Assembly: GCA_040776905.1 (NCBI GenBank)
Contig: JAXGZQ010000001.1
Span: 1 to 64,000 of the forward strand
Direction of reading: 5' to 3'
DNA from: SLHU01 sp009929975
GTDB lineage: Bacteria; Bacillota; Clostridia; Saccharofermentanales; UBA5734
Length of the DNA stretch: 64,000 nucleotides
Under the pieces are notes generated by a model, which was not told the DNA's origin, searched no databases, and was given only the letters and a program-made list of their open reading frames with translations. Of the stretch, positions 33,980 through 40,455 are shown in pieces. Both the position numbers and the translations under genes were made by a program. Position 1 is the stretch's first letter, and the number at the start of each line of letters is the position of its first letter.

Positions 33980-35111
33980 AGTCGTTTTCCTCCATAAAAT
34001 CATTTTTGGCAGTGTTCATGACCGGACGTTTGTCGCTCTCCAGTACAAGCGTGGGTTTACCTTGTGGCTTTTCAATGTAAGCCGCGAGTAGTTCGTCAAA
34101 GCGGGATTTGCCGAGCAGCTTCTGCATGGCGGTGACGCCGAGGACTTTGTGGTCATATGGGTCAAATCCTGCACTGATAACTGTATCAGCGACAGCTTTT
34201 TCATTGGTGTACTTACGATTGGACCGGCCTTCGACCAGCTTCCAACCGTTCCATTCCTTACCGCTGATAGCCTGCTGCAGGGCGTATTCCTTGATGTCCG
34301 TGGCCCATGCGACAAGGTCATCGACGCGGGTAAGGATTTCTTCGACTTCCTCGTCCGTGAGTAGCGGCGGCAGCTTGAAGTCATAGCGGGCAAGCTCCAG
34401 GTTGGCATCGGCTCTGGCGCGGCAGTCATGCTTTGCCTTGCAGAAACCACACCATTCACCGCAGAGGAAGTTGCCGTCACCGGCGAATGCTAAATCGGCG
34501 GTGGGTTTGAGTACTTCGTCTGCCCAGCGGTAAAGTTCATCTTTTGAGAGCTCATAGGTGCTGATGTTATCGCGCCGGGGCTGATAAATGGTCATGCGAA
34601 CGGTGTCAATGTCGTAGATTCCTTCAAACAGCTCTAGGGCACCAAGGCAGTAGCATTGTAGCTGTGAATTTTGATAAGAATTTACTAGAATGCCCATCCC
34701 GTGCTTGTAGTCGCATACATGAAGGGTACCGTCCGCGATAATGATGCAGTCTGCGGTACCAAAGCCGGACTCTACCCAGCGTGAAAAGTCCACACGCTGC
34801 TCGATCAGGACGACCGGGTCGGCGCAGGTCTGCTTTGCTGCTTCTACCTGTTCAAGGATGTAGGCCGCGTAGCTAGAAGCGCAGTCGGCCATTTCTTCGT
34901 TGAACCAGGTGAGGTTTTCAGTAGGGTCTTCTGCCTCCAGACCCAGCGCCTGGCGGAGCTTGTACTCACAAAGCTCGTGAGCGTCGGTGCCTTCGGCAGC
35001 GTAATTACTGCCCTTATCGTCGTAGCTCTCGCAGAGTCGAGCCGAGGGCGGACAATTAAGCCAGCGCTCCGACGAGGATGCGGATAGAAGTGCGTGTCCT
35101 TTAGCTGGCAT
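33972..35111 (-). CDS. DUF2800 RecB/Cas4-like exonuclease
   Basis: A 379-residue protein starting MPAKGHALLSASSSERWLNCPPSARLC. It has the core of Cas4/RecB-family nucleases: YAAEGTDAHELCEYKL, then GTADCIIIADGTLHVCDYKHG with the D and DYK residues, and a C-terminal cysteine cluster CGEWCGFCKAKHDC suggesting an Fe-S cluster. ATG at 35111 follows GAGGGACTTAACG; a longer in-frame reading would overlap the neighbour extensively. Together with the ssDNA-binding protein it probably forms a recombination pair. Confidence 0.9.
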   Translation of the reverse strand: MPAKGHALLSASSSERWLNCPPSARLCESYDDKGSNYAAEGTDAHELCEYKLRQALGLEAEDPTENLTWFNEEMADCASSYAAYILEQVEAAKQTCADPVVLIEQRVDFSRWVESGFGTADCIIIADGTLHVCDYKHGMGILVNSYQNSQLQCYCLGALELFEGIYDIDTVRMTIYQPRRDNISTYELSKDELYRWADEVLKPTADLAFAGDGNFLCGEWCGFCKAKHDCRARADANLELARYDFKLPPLLTDEEVEEILTRVDDLVAWATDIKEYALQQAISGKEWNGWKLVEGRSNRKYTNEKAVADTVISAGFDPYDHKVLGVTAMQKLLGKSRFDELLAAYIEKPQGKPTLVLESDKRPVMNTAKNDFMEENDYE

Positions 35112-35412
35112 CGTTAAGTCCCTCCACATCTGCAAGCAGTGCTTTGTAGTTAACCGGATCAATACCGGACAGCTTGTCGGCACCGTACTTCTGGAGCAGA
35201 GAGCGAATCTGAACGGTGAAGCCAGCGCGGGATTTGTTCGCGAGAACTGCTCTGACCGCTTCCAGTGCAAGTACCGGTTCAGTGGGCGTAGGTTCCGGCG
35301 TTGGTTCATTGGTACTAAACTGCTCTGCCAGCCAGTTCGCAGCTTCGTTAATAGCTGCAGCTGCGCTGCGCAGTTCTTCGATGGTCATGGCCATGTCGCT
35401 CATTTTGCTCAT
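35101..35412 (-). CDS. Small phage protein with central Pro/Glu/Thr linker
   Basis: A 103-residue protein (MSKMSDMAMTIEELRSAAAAINEAANWLAEQF...VLALEAVRAVLANKSRAGFTVQIRSLLQKYGADKLSGIDPVNYKALLADVEGL). An N-terminal helix is joined through an EPTPEPTPTEP linker to a C-terminal helical domain with the LxxVRxxLANKSRAGFTxxxxxLLxKYGAxKLSxIDPxxYxxL pattern. This is common in Clostridia phages just before DUF2800, sometimes named after a ribosome-biogenesis protein without basis. GGAAGGAGGAAAAGCAC precedes the ATG. Confidence 0.8.
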   Translation of the reverse strand: MSKMSDMAMTIEELRSAAAAINEAANWLAEQFSTNEPTPEPTPTEPVLALEAVRAVLANKSRAGFTVQIRSLLQKYGADKLSGIDPVNYKALLADVEGLNDAS

Positions 35413-35563
35413 GTGCTTTTCCTCCTTCCTTGGATTGGCTCTGTCCAGCGAGCAAGGTCAATTTTCTTGCCAGCCTCATGGATACAACGCTGATCGCAGT
35501 GAGAACATCAACGAGTTCATCATCTGCAGCGCAGCTCCGTGGTCTTGTCTGTGCCTTATGCAT
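35348..35563 (-). CDS. Small conserved phage protein
   Basis: A 71-residue protein (MHKAQTRPRSCAADDELVDVLTAISVVSMRLARKLTLLAGQSQSKEGGKAHEQNERHGHDHRR...). The start at 35563 follows AAGGAGGTGAAATGA. The N-terminal 45 residues have a DDELVDVLTAISVVSMRLARKL helix that I recognise from Clostridia phages at the same place. Its 3' end overlaps the next gene by 65 nt in another frame. Function is unknown. Repeat family R copy 3 lies 45 nt upstream. Confidence 0.65.
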   Translation of the reverse strand: MHKAQTRPRSCAADDELVDVLTAISVVSMRLARKLTLLAGQSQSKEGGKAHEQNERHGHDHRRTAQRSCSY

Positions 35564-35607
35564 TCATTTCACCTCCTTGGAAGGAGCGCTTGTCGTTTTG
35601 CTCTTTC

Positions 35608-35646
35608 CACTACCCAATGGAGGTGAGAATGGTGTTTGAACGAAAA
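35608..35646. repeat. Dispersed repeat family R, copy 3
   Basis: CCACTACCCAATGGAGGTGA then GAATGGTGTTTGAACGAAAA. Together with copies 1 and 2 the common part is TAYCCAATGGAGGT, 10 variable bases, TTTGAACGAAAA. On the minus strand it lies in the 5' leader of the gene starting at 35563. Confidence 0.55.
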
Positions 35647-35707
35647 TTAGTAAAAAAGATTTTCTCCGGCCACCAATTTCGGCAGCCGGAGAAGGATGGA
35701 TGCGGCA

Positions 35708-36235
35708 TTAGATGTAGTCGCGTAGGTGCTCCCGTAAAGCGTCAAATGCCTTTTTCTTCTTGTAGTTGATGGTGGATTGTCGAGAAATGCCCATGATGGC
35801 AGCAATCTCGCGTTCGGACTTTTCCTGAAGCAGTAGCTCGCAGATACGGCGTCCGTCGGGGTCGAGCTTGTCCAGCATGCAAATAAGGGTGTCAAGCAGT
35901 TCGCGATCCTCTAGGATTGACTGAGCACCTGGAGCATCGTCCGCCAAGTCATCGAGCCAGCTCTTTTCGTTGCCGTCGTCGTCGGTCACGGTGTAATCAA
36001 GGGAAAGCTCATCGCCTGCCTTGTGAAAATGGCAGGTCCAGCAGTCCATATTGCAGAGGTAGCGCTTGTTTGCTGGGCAGACACAGCGGCCGTGCTCCTG
36101 TTGCCTGCGGCGATAGGCATTAATATCGCGGTAATAGTTGTCATAGTCGGTTTTGCTGACGGGTACCCACTGGTGCAGGTCCTTTAGGTATATTTTGCGT
36201 TCGTTGGTTTGGTTCTGATTGTCGTGATTTGACAT
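35708..36235 (-). CDS. Sigma-70-like RNA polymerase sigma factor
   Basis: A 175-residue protein. The N-terminal half has a metal-site-like cysteine cluster (CVCPANKRYLCNMDCWTCHFH). The C-terminal half has a sigma region-4 domain: SILEDRELLDTLICMLDKLDPDGRRICELLLQEKSEREIAAIMGISRQSTINYKKKKAFDALREHL. The lack of a clear region 2 suggests it works as a sigma-like activator rather than a full sigma factor. The ATG at 36235 has GGAGCCAATT before it, and this ribosome site is inside a hairpin of the structured leader upstream. Confidence 0.85.
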   Translation of the reverse strand: MSNHDNQNQTNERKIYLKDLHQWVPVSKTDYDNYYRDINAYRRRQQEHGRCVCPANKRYLCNMDCWTCHFHKAGDELSLDYTVTDDDGNEKSWLDDLADDAPGAQSILEDRELLDTLICMLDKLDPDGRRICELLLQEKSEREIAAIMGISRQSTINYKKKKAFDALREHLRDYI

Positions 36236-36237
36236 AA

Positions 36238-36371
36238 TTGGCTCCTTTCATACAGGAGCCAAGCGTGAGATATATAAAAGAGCCGAATGGTCACGAAATA
36301 CAAAAAGCCGGATGGTCACGAATTTGAATTTCGTAACTCATCCGGCCATTTGGTAGCTCGCACTCGGCTCC
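36238..36371 (-). promoter_or_regulatory. Structured leader with competing hairpins before the sigma-like gene
   Basis: In transcript order (minus strand) there are three structures. (1) Arm GGAGCCGAGTGCGAG (36371-36357) can pair with CTCACGCTTGGCTCC (36269-36255). (2) A terminator-like hairpin GCCGGATG...CATCCGGC (36346-36307) is followed by TTTTTG. (3) TTGGCTCC (36262-36255) can pair with GGAGCCAA (36245-36238), which is the ribosome site of the sigma-like gene. Structures 1 and 3 share one arm and exclude each other. GCCGnATGGTCACGAA occurs twice in tandem (36282-36297 and 36307-36322). Confidence 0.65.
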
Positions 36372-36395
36372 GTTGCTCGGTATGACTCTATGTGG

Positions 36396-36542
36396 TTATT
36401 TTTTCTTTGGTGATGCTTTTGTTTGTGACAGTGCACTCGCAGCCACTGACTTGGTCTTGGAACTGGTTCTGCCATCTCTTAAAAGAGACGATGCCTTGCT
36501 AGCAACCGATGGGGATGTTTGTTTGCTGTTACTTTTAGCCAT
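36396..36542 (-). CDS. Small basic Ser/Ala/Lys-rich protein
   Basis: A 48-residue protein (MAKSNSKQTSPSVASKASSLLRDGRTSSKTKSVAASALSQTKASPKKK). The ATG at 36542 is preceded by AAAGGAGGTGATTTT. The pattern TSPxVASxASxLLRDGRxSxxxKSVAASALSQ is one I know from small proteins carried on many bacterial mobile elements, with unknown function. It is rich in Ser and Lys and predicted disordered apart from short helices, perhaps nucleic-acid-binding. Confidence 0.68.
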   Translation of the reverse strand: MAKSNSKQTSPSVASKASSLLRDGRTSSKTKSVAASALSQTKASPKKK

Positions 36543-36577
36543 AAAATCACCTCCTTTCATCAGGCCTCAAACTTAAG

Positions 36578-36730
36578 TTAAGAAGCCTTAATCTCTGAAT
36601 CTTCATTACAGGGAACCGATACGAACTTTCCGCACTGTGGACACTTAAGGGTGACTTCGACTTCCTCCTTTGGGAGTTTAGAAATATCAAAGGCTCTTCG
36701 CCCGCAGTTTGGACACTTCATTTTTCTCAT
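36578..36730 (-). CDS. Small zinc-ribbon protein
   Basis: A 50-residue protein (MRKMKCPNCGRRAFDISKLPKEEVEVTLKCPQCGKFVSVPCNEDSEIKAS) with two CxxC pairs (CPNCG and CPQCG) forming a zinc ribbon. Small zinc ribbons of this kind are frequent in Clostridia mobile elements. I chose ATG at 36730 because GGAG lies 7 nt upstream; the ATG at 36736 is too close to it. It is probably the first gene of the early leftward operon, just after the operator-like half-sites at 36747-36779. Confidence 0.72.
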   Translation of the reverse strand: MRKMKCPNCGRRAFDISKLPKEEVEVTLKCPQCGKFVSVPCNEDSEIKAS

Positions 36731-36746
36731 AGGCATTCTCCTTTTT

Positions 36747-36779
36747 ATTCGCAGTATCGCTGCTCCGCTCTTTAGCGAA
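36747..36779. promoter_or_regulatory. Operator-like half-sites before the early operon
   Basis: ATTCGCA (36747-36753) and TAGCGAA (36773-36779) repeat the half-sites of the repressor-gene operator (TAGCGAAT-N6-ATTCGCTA at 37953-37974). They lie between the repressor-operon terminator and the first early gene, where the lytic promoter should be. A clear -35/-10 pair is not visible. Confidence 0.4.
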
Positions 36780-36789
36780 GTTAATAAGC

Positions 36790-36839
36790 AAAAAAAATGG
36801 TGCATCTCATATAGGAGCATTTCCTATAAAGGGAGATGC
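36790..36839 (-). terminator. Intrinsic terminator of the repressor/ImmA operon
   Basis: On the minus strand GCATCTC pairs with GAGATGC and inside it TATAGGA pairs with TCCTATA, followed by ACCATTTTTTTTGC. The hairpin begins within the last codons of the ImmA-type gene. It separates lysogenic from lytic transcription. Confidence 0.85.
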
Positions 36840-37540
36840 CCCAACTCATTAAGTCTGATTTCAGCAGATTGTTTTGATACCTGATAAAATGCAGCAATCT
36901 GCTCAATAATCCAACGAGTAGGTGGCATGAGATTCGCTGCAATAAAAGGATTCGAACGGCTTTCAGCTAACAATCTCGCAAATATGATTCCCACTGTTTC
37001 CTTTGGCATAAGGATACGTGGTGCGATACCATTAGCTTGCCATTCCATCCAGTCCTCATCGGTCCAATCAGTATTGTAACTTTCATTCTTTATGTCCGCG
37101 GGGCATCGAAATGCCACTGCAGTCTTTCCATCGTTGACACTCGCAATAATGTGGTAATTTCGATGCTTGACCCAATGAACACATTCATGTGCAATTGTAT
37201 TCCGTTTACTGCCAAGATTACGGAGGGTAAGAGTATCGGGATCAATGATCATTGTCCCAGGCTTAACCTTAACCTCTCTGTATTCATCGTTCTCACGATC
37301 GTAGATTTCAGCTAATCCACCAGTAAAACACATCTGTCCCAGTATGCTAAAATCTTCTGTAAGCCGGCTTTCAACGACTGTTAGCCCCAACTTTTTTCTT
37401 GCGATCTCATCAATTGGCACAGGCATAGGAGACACAAGAGCTTCTGGATAATAAGCTGACAAGAATTTAGTGGCCTCATCATCAAATTCAGCCTTACTTA
37501 TACGAGGTACATAATCGTTTAGCTTTCCGTTTGAAGGCAT
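36824..37540 (-). CDS. ImmA/IrrE-type metallopeptidase
   Basis: A 238-residue protein with the zinc peptidase motif HECVH (in RNTIAHECVHWVKHR) at about residue 120 and an N-terminal region typical of ImmA/IrrE proteins (FLSAYYPEALVSPMPVPIDEIARKKLGLTVVES). ImmA-type proteases cleave the cognate phage or ICE repressor after DNA damage. The repressor gene lies 4 nt upstream in the same operon, which supports that pairing. The C-terminal part (WIIEQIAAFYQVSKQSAEIRLNELGHL) is a small helix-turn-helix-like unit. ATG at 37540 follows AAGGAGTGAGCCT. Confidence 0.92.
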   Translation of the reverse strand: MPSNGKLNDYVPRISKAEFDDEATKFLSAYYPEALVSPMPVPIDEIARKKLGLTVVESRLTEDFSILGQMCFTGGLAEIYDRENDEYREVKVKPGTMIIDPDTLTLRNLGSKRNTIAHECVHWVKHRNYHIIASVNDGKTAVAFRCPADIKNESYNTDWTDEDWMEWQANGIAPRILMPKETVGIIFARLLAESRSNPFIAANLMPPTRWIIEQIAAFYQVSKQSAEIRLNELGHLPL

Positions 37541-37544
37541 AGGC

Positions 37545-37928
37545 TCACTCCTTATCGTCCATTTCTTCAACAATTTTTTTCCAGAAATCATCTCCAAGTT
37601 TTTTATCATTTGCTCTTCTCAAAGCAACCCTTACATGAGGAATATCCTCATCCATAATGTAACTCGGCAGGTCAGGAGCTGCTTCATTACGTTCGCGTCC
37701 GGCAAGATCAAACATCTCTGCTTTTTCTTCTGGAGATAGGTGAAGCACTTTAGCAATCTTCTCAAGCAATTTCATCTCAGGCGGATTTCGCCTTCCTTTA
37801 ATAATGTCCGAGAGGTATGTTGCTGTCATTTCCATTGCTTTTGCAATATCTTTCAACATGATATCTCCACCATCGGCGGCACGTCCTCTGCGCTTTTCAT
37901 CAATGAATTTTCCAAATTCACCAGCCAT
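37545..37928 (-). CDS. Phage repressor, Xre-family helix-turn-helix
   Basis: A 127-residue DNA-binding protein. A helix-turn-helix is at about residues 22-60 (MLKDIAKAMEMTATYLSDIIKGRRNPPEMKLLEKIAKVL). The C-terminal part (LDSYI-like DLPSYIMDEDIPHVRVALRRANDKKLGDDFWKKIVEEM) lacks a LexA-type Ser/Lys protease domain. This agrees with inactivation by the neighbouring ImmA-type protease rather than self-cleavage. ATG at 37928 follows GGAGGATATTGAAA. It is preceded by a good promoter overlapped by palindromes, suggesting autoregulation. Confidence 0.88.
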   Translation of the reverse strand: MAGEFGKFIDEKRRGRAADGGDIMLKDIAKAMEMTATYLSDIIKGRRNPPEMKLLEKIAKVLHLSPEEKAEMFDLAGRERNEAAPDLPSYIMDEDIPHVRVALRRANDKKLGDDFWKKIVEEMDDKE

Positions 37929-37952
37929 TTTCAATATCCTCCTTTCGTTGTT

Positions 37953-38014
37953 TAGCGAATACGCTTATTCGCTACTTCGCTTTTTAGCGTATCACATTTT
38001 CTTTTACATGTCAA
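37953..38014 (-). promoter_or_regulatory. Repressor promoter with palindromic operators
   Basis: Minus-strand TTGACA (38014-38009), 17-nt spacer, TACGCT (37991-37986) behind a TG extension. A perfect palindrome TAGCGAAT-N6-ATTCGCTA (37953-37974) lies just downstream, and a second CGCT-TTTT-AGCG site (37978-37989) covers the -10 region. This arrangement suits binding by the repressor encoded downstream. Confidence 0.75.
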
Positions 38015-38018
38015 TTCA

Positions 38019-38055
38019 AAAAATAAAAAAGCCGCGCAAGAATTTTCAGCGCGAC
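38019..38055 (-). terminator. Intrinsic terminator after the ASCH gene
   Basis: On the minus strand GTCGCGC, loop TGAAAATTCTT, GCGCGGC is followed by TTTTTTATTTTTT. It ends the leftward kinase/GNAT/ASCH operon before the repressor promoter. Confidence 0.82.
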
Positions 38056-38079
38056 CTTAAGTGGTCCATAAAAAACCAA

Positions 38080-38463
38080 TTAGCATGTGGCAGGTTTTAA
38101 GTAAATAAAGGATTGAGGCGGATATTCAACTCCATATTCGGACAGGCTTTTGGGTTGATCATAGGCTTCAACATTCTTTAGCCTGTAGGCAACTGCTTTC
38201 TTTTTACCTTTGTAGTATGCTCGAAAAAAATTATATGTAATACCAGCAAAGTCCTTAGTTTGTCTCCAGACTTCGTTAATATCATCTTCTATGATTTCCT
38301 CAATTTCAGCTTCAGCTACTACCATCTTTTGCGGAGCTGTTGCATAAATAATGATTCTATCAACGTCGGATTTGCACCGTACTTTTCTGAATTCAAACTG
38401 TTTTTTCCCGCTGAGAATATTTTCTACATGCTCGGGATTAATTGATAATAACATTTGGCACAT
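38080..38463 (-). CDS. ASCH-domain protein
   Basis: A 127-residue protein made up of one ASCH (PUA-like) domain: MLLSINPEHVENILSGKKQFEFRKVRCKSDVDRIIIYATAPQKMVVAEAEIEEII...GITYNFFRAYYKGKKKAVAYRLKNVEAY. The GKKxxEFRK motif is the family hallmark. ASCH domains bind RNA or modified nucleosides; one member (YqfB) hydrolyses N4-acetylcytidine. ATG at 38463 follows GGAGGGTCATATTG and lies inside the 3' end of the GNAT gene (26-nt overlap), so the two are coupled. The substrate is unknown. Confidence 0.85.
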   Translation of the reverse strand: MCQMLLSINPEHVENILSGKKQFEFRKVRCKSDVDRIIIYATAPQKMVVAEAEIEEIIEDDINEVWRQTKDFAGITYNFFRAYYKGKKKAVAYRLKNVEAYDQPKSLSEYGVEYPPQSFIYLKPATC

Positions 38464-39532
38464 CAATATGACCCTCCTCTAATATTGCTCTTAGCTGATC
38501 CGGTGTCAGGCGAGCTGTAGTTGGATAACCGTCTGGCCAATGTCCATTGTTCTTTAGCCAAACCCAATTTACATTGTTCCCAGCTCCAAAGAAGCCATAG
38601 TACAGCATCTCAACGATAACCAGCGTGCGATCGTTGCTGTATTTTACCCGAATCTCATTTTCGTCAAATACCGATTTATTATTAATACGTCGGAGCAGAT
38701 CATCCAATGACATTTTGTAACTGTTATCCTCTTTTGCTACGATAACATCCGTAACCACGCAATATGACGTAATACACGACTTATAGCCTTTTGAACCAGC
38801 ATTCCCTGTATATTTGCGATAAACAAGAATTGGTTCACCAATACAGTAAGGCAGGCGGCTGGTCGGAGAACCGATATAAATCTTAGTCATACCGTTTGCA
38901 ACCGAAAGTCCGACTTGTTCTTGCAAAGTGTTTCTTAACTCTGAATGCGGAAACAAGGTATCGTGATAGACATCATCCACAATAAGGTATCCGGCATTTT
39001 GAAATGCTGGATTAATAAATGGAAAGGCTCTATATGGATCGCTGTAGTCCACACTTGACCGGCTCTTTATGTACACACACTCGCCATTTGGATTATGTCC
39101 TGCAAGCCAGAAGCCAAAACGCTCTAACTGAGCAATCAACAAATCATGCTTTTCAAATACGGTCACATATATTTCCTCTGTCTTGGATTTTTGCCACTTC
39201 CAAAGAGCAAGACCGATAGCACCCTCGCCAAGCCGCTGCCCACGGTAACGCTCTGCGAGGCGAAGTGTACTGATTTTAATTCTAGGCTTTGCAGAAAGCA
39301 CCCCTTCGACCAGCTCTATTGGCTCATTTTCATCCTTGAGACAAACAAAGGCACCTAAACCTTCATCATCATCAAATACGAGAGCTGTTGAATCCGCCGC
39401 TGCTTTCTTTTGAAACCACCTTTCAAAGCCAATGTTGGTTGCATCCGCTGGGTAGTCTTCCTTGAGAGAATCAAAAAATGGATCTCTTAAATCTATTTCA
39501 GCGAATTTTTTAAATGTAAATTTACCGGCCAT
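38438..39532 (-). CDS. GNAT acetyltransferase fused to a PUA-like domain
   Basis: A 364-residue protein. Residues about 1-155 are a GNAT N-acetyltransferase domain: TLRLAERYRGQRLGEGAIGLALWKW carries the acetyl-CoA-binding RGQRLGEG motif, followed by EEIYVTVFEKHDLLIAQLERFGFWLAG. Residues about 180-300 (GMTKIYIGSPTSRLPYCIGEPILVYRKYT...YKSCITSYCVVTDVIVAKED) have the strand pattern of a PUA/EVE/ASCH fold that contacts RNA or modified bases. The last ~60 residues hold another strand-helix unit. The role is unknown; a nucleic-acid or nucleotide target is suggested by the PUA-like part and the ASCH neighbour. Confidence 0.75.
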   Translation of the reverse strand: MAGKFTFKKFAEIDLRDPFFDSLKEDYPADATNIGFERWFQKKAAADSTALVFDDDEGLGAFVCLKDENEPIELVEGVLSAKPRIKISTLRLAERYRGQRLGEGAIGLALWKWQKSKTEEIYVTVFEKHDLLIAQLERFGFWLAGHNPNGECVYIKSRSSVDYSDPYRAFPFINPAFQNAGYLIVDDVYHDTLFPHSELRNTLQEQVGLSVANGMTKIYIGSPTSRLPYCIGEPILVYRKYTGNAGSKGYKSCITSYCVVTDVIVAKEDNSYKMSLDDLLRRINNKSVFDENEIRVKYSNDRTLVIVEMLYYGFFGAGNNVNWVWLKNNGHWPDGYPTTARLTPDQLRAILEEGHIDVPNVIIN

Positions 39533-39535
39533 AAT

Positions 39536-40060
39536 TTACCTCCCCATATTCACCCTTATAAAGTCGAGCGCTCTGTCCAGGTCTTCGGCACCCAAAGATA
39601 CCATTAATGGTATCTGAAGTGTTTTTGCAATCTCAGTGGCAAAAGTAATTTCTTCATCCTGGAATTTCCATATTTCAACGAGATTATAATTTCTATCATC
39701 TCGTTGCTTACGTCTTTTTGCAATTATTTCGGGATTTTCGGTAAGCAGTATAATGGCCTTTGGATGTAACGAATAGAAAGTCTCTTCAGGGATGCGTGTT
39801 ACTTGGCCATCCGCATTCAACAGGCAAAAGTGCCCATCAAGAAGGTATTGTTTACCTAAAGAATTCAGCTCATTAATAGCCGATAGTAGGTACTGTTGAT
39901 TATCATCGATGTCAGGAATCAGCTTATCACTAGAGAAACAGGCCTTTTTTCGTTCTGCTATTAATCCGCTTGCCGAATGCGTATCAATAGACAGTTCCAC
40001 TTTGACCCGATCACAGAAAAAAGATTTCCCAACGCCATGAATGCCTCCGATAAAAATCAT
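39536..40060 (-). CDS. P-loop kinase-like AAA/ATP-binding protein
   Basis: A 174-residue P-loop NTPase. Walker A GGIHGVGKS is at the very N-terminus (MIFIGGIHGVGKSFFCDRV). A LIPDIDDNQQYLLSAINELNSLGKQYLLDGHFCLLNADGQV segment follows, with the DGHF Walker B-like site, then a helical lid (AKRRKQRDDRNYN). The compact form resembles nucleoside/nucleotide kinases. ATG at 40060 follows GGAGGGGAATGTG. It is the first gene of a leftward three-gene operon and stands 3 nt before the GNAT gene. Confidence 0.78.
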   Translation of the reverse strand: MIFIGGIHGVGKSFFCDRVKVELSIDTHSASGLIAERKKACFSSDKLIPDIDDNQQYLLSAINELNSLGKQYLLDGHFCLLNADGQVTRIPEETFYSLHPKAIILLTENPEIIAKRRKQRDDRNYNLVEIWKFQDEEITFATEIAKTLQIPLMVSLGAEDLDRALDFIRVNMGR

Positions 40061-40083
40061 CACATTCCCCTCCATATAAAGTA

Positions 40084-40181
40084 ACAATATCACTTCCAAT
40101 TGATTAAATCAAGAGAAATATGCATAAATTCCTGCGATCGCTAGTATTTTTATTGCTATTTCAATTTTTATCTGATATGCT
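40084..40181. promoter_or_regulatory. Divergent promoter pair between the two cargo operons
   Basis: Leftward: TTGATT (40112-40107), 17-nt spacer, TATTGT (40089-40084) with a TG extension. Rightward: TTGCTA (40153-40158), 17-nt spacer, TATGCT (40176-40181). The palindromes TTGATTAAATCAA (40100-40112) and GCGATCGC lie between, and may bind the small Xre regulator encoded to the right. Confidence 0.65.
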
Positions 40182-40224
40182 TTTACCGTATGAAAATATT
40201 TTTAAACTGAATGAGGTGAGCGAT

Positions 40225-40437
40225 ATGGCTATCAGTTATAAAAAGCTATGGAAGCTTCTTATCGACAAAGACTTGAAAAAGAAAGATCTCCAGAAGCTGG
40301 CCGGTATTAGTTCGGCCTCAATTACAAAACTTGGTAAAAACGAAAATGTGAACACAGATATTATTGAAAAAATATGCAAGGCACTTAATTGTGATATCGC
40401 TGACATTATGGAAATGGTCGACGATTCAAAAAACTAG
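40225..40437 (+). CDS. Small Xre/Cro-type regulator
   Basis: A 70-residue protein that is almost entirely one helix-turn-helix: ISYKKLWKLLIDKDLKKKDLQKLAGISSASITKLGKNENVNTDIIEKICKALNCDIADIMEMV. ATG at 40225 follows GAGGTGAGCGAT; the longer upstream frame is hydrophobic and lacks a ribosome site. Single-domain regulators of this type often precede restriction-modification genes and time their expression. It is the first gene of the rightward operon, 18 nt before the helicase gene. Confidence 0.85.
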   Translation: MAISYKKLWKLLIDKDLKKKDLQKLAGISSASITKLGKNENVNTDIIEKICKALNCDIADIMEMVDDSKN

Positions 40438-40455
40438 GGATTGGAGTATTAAATT

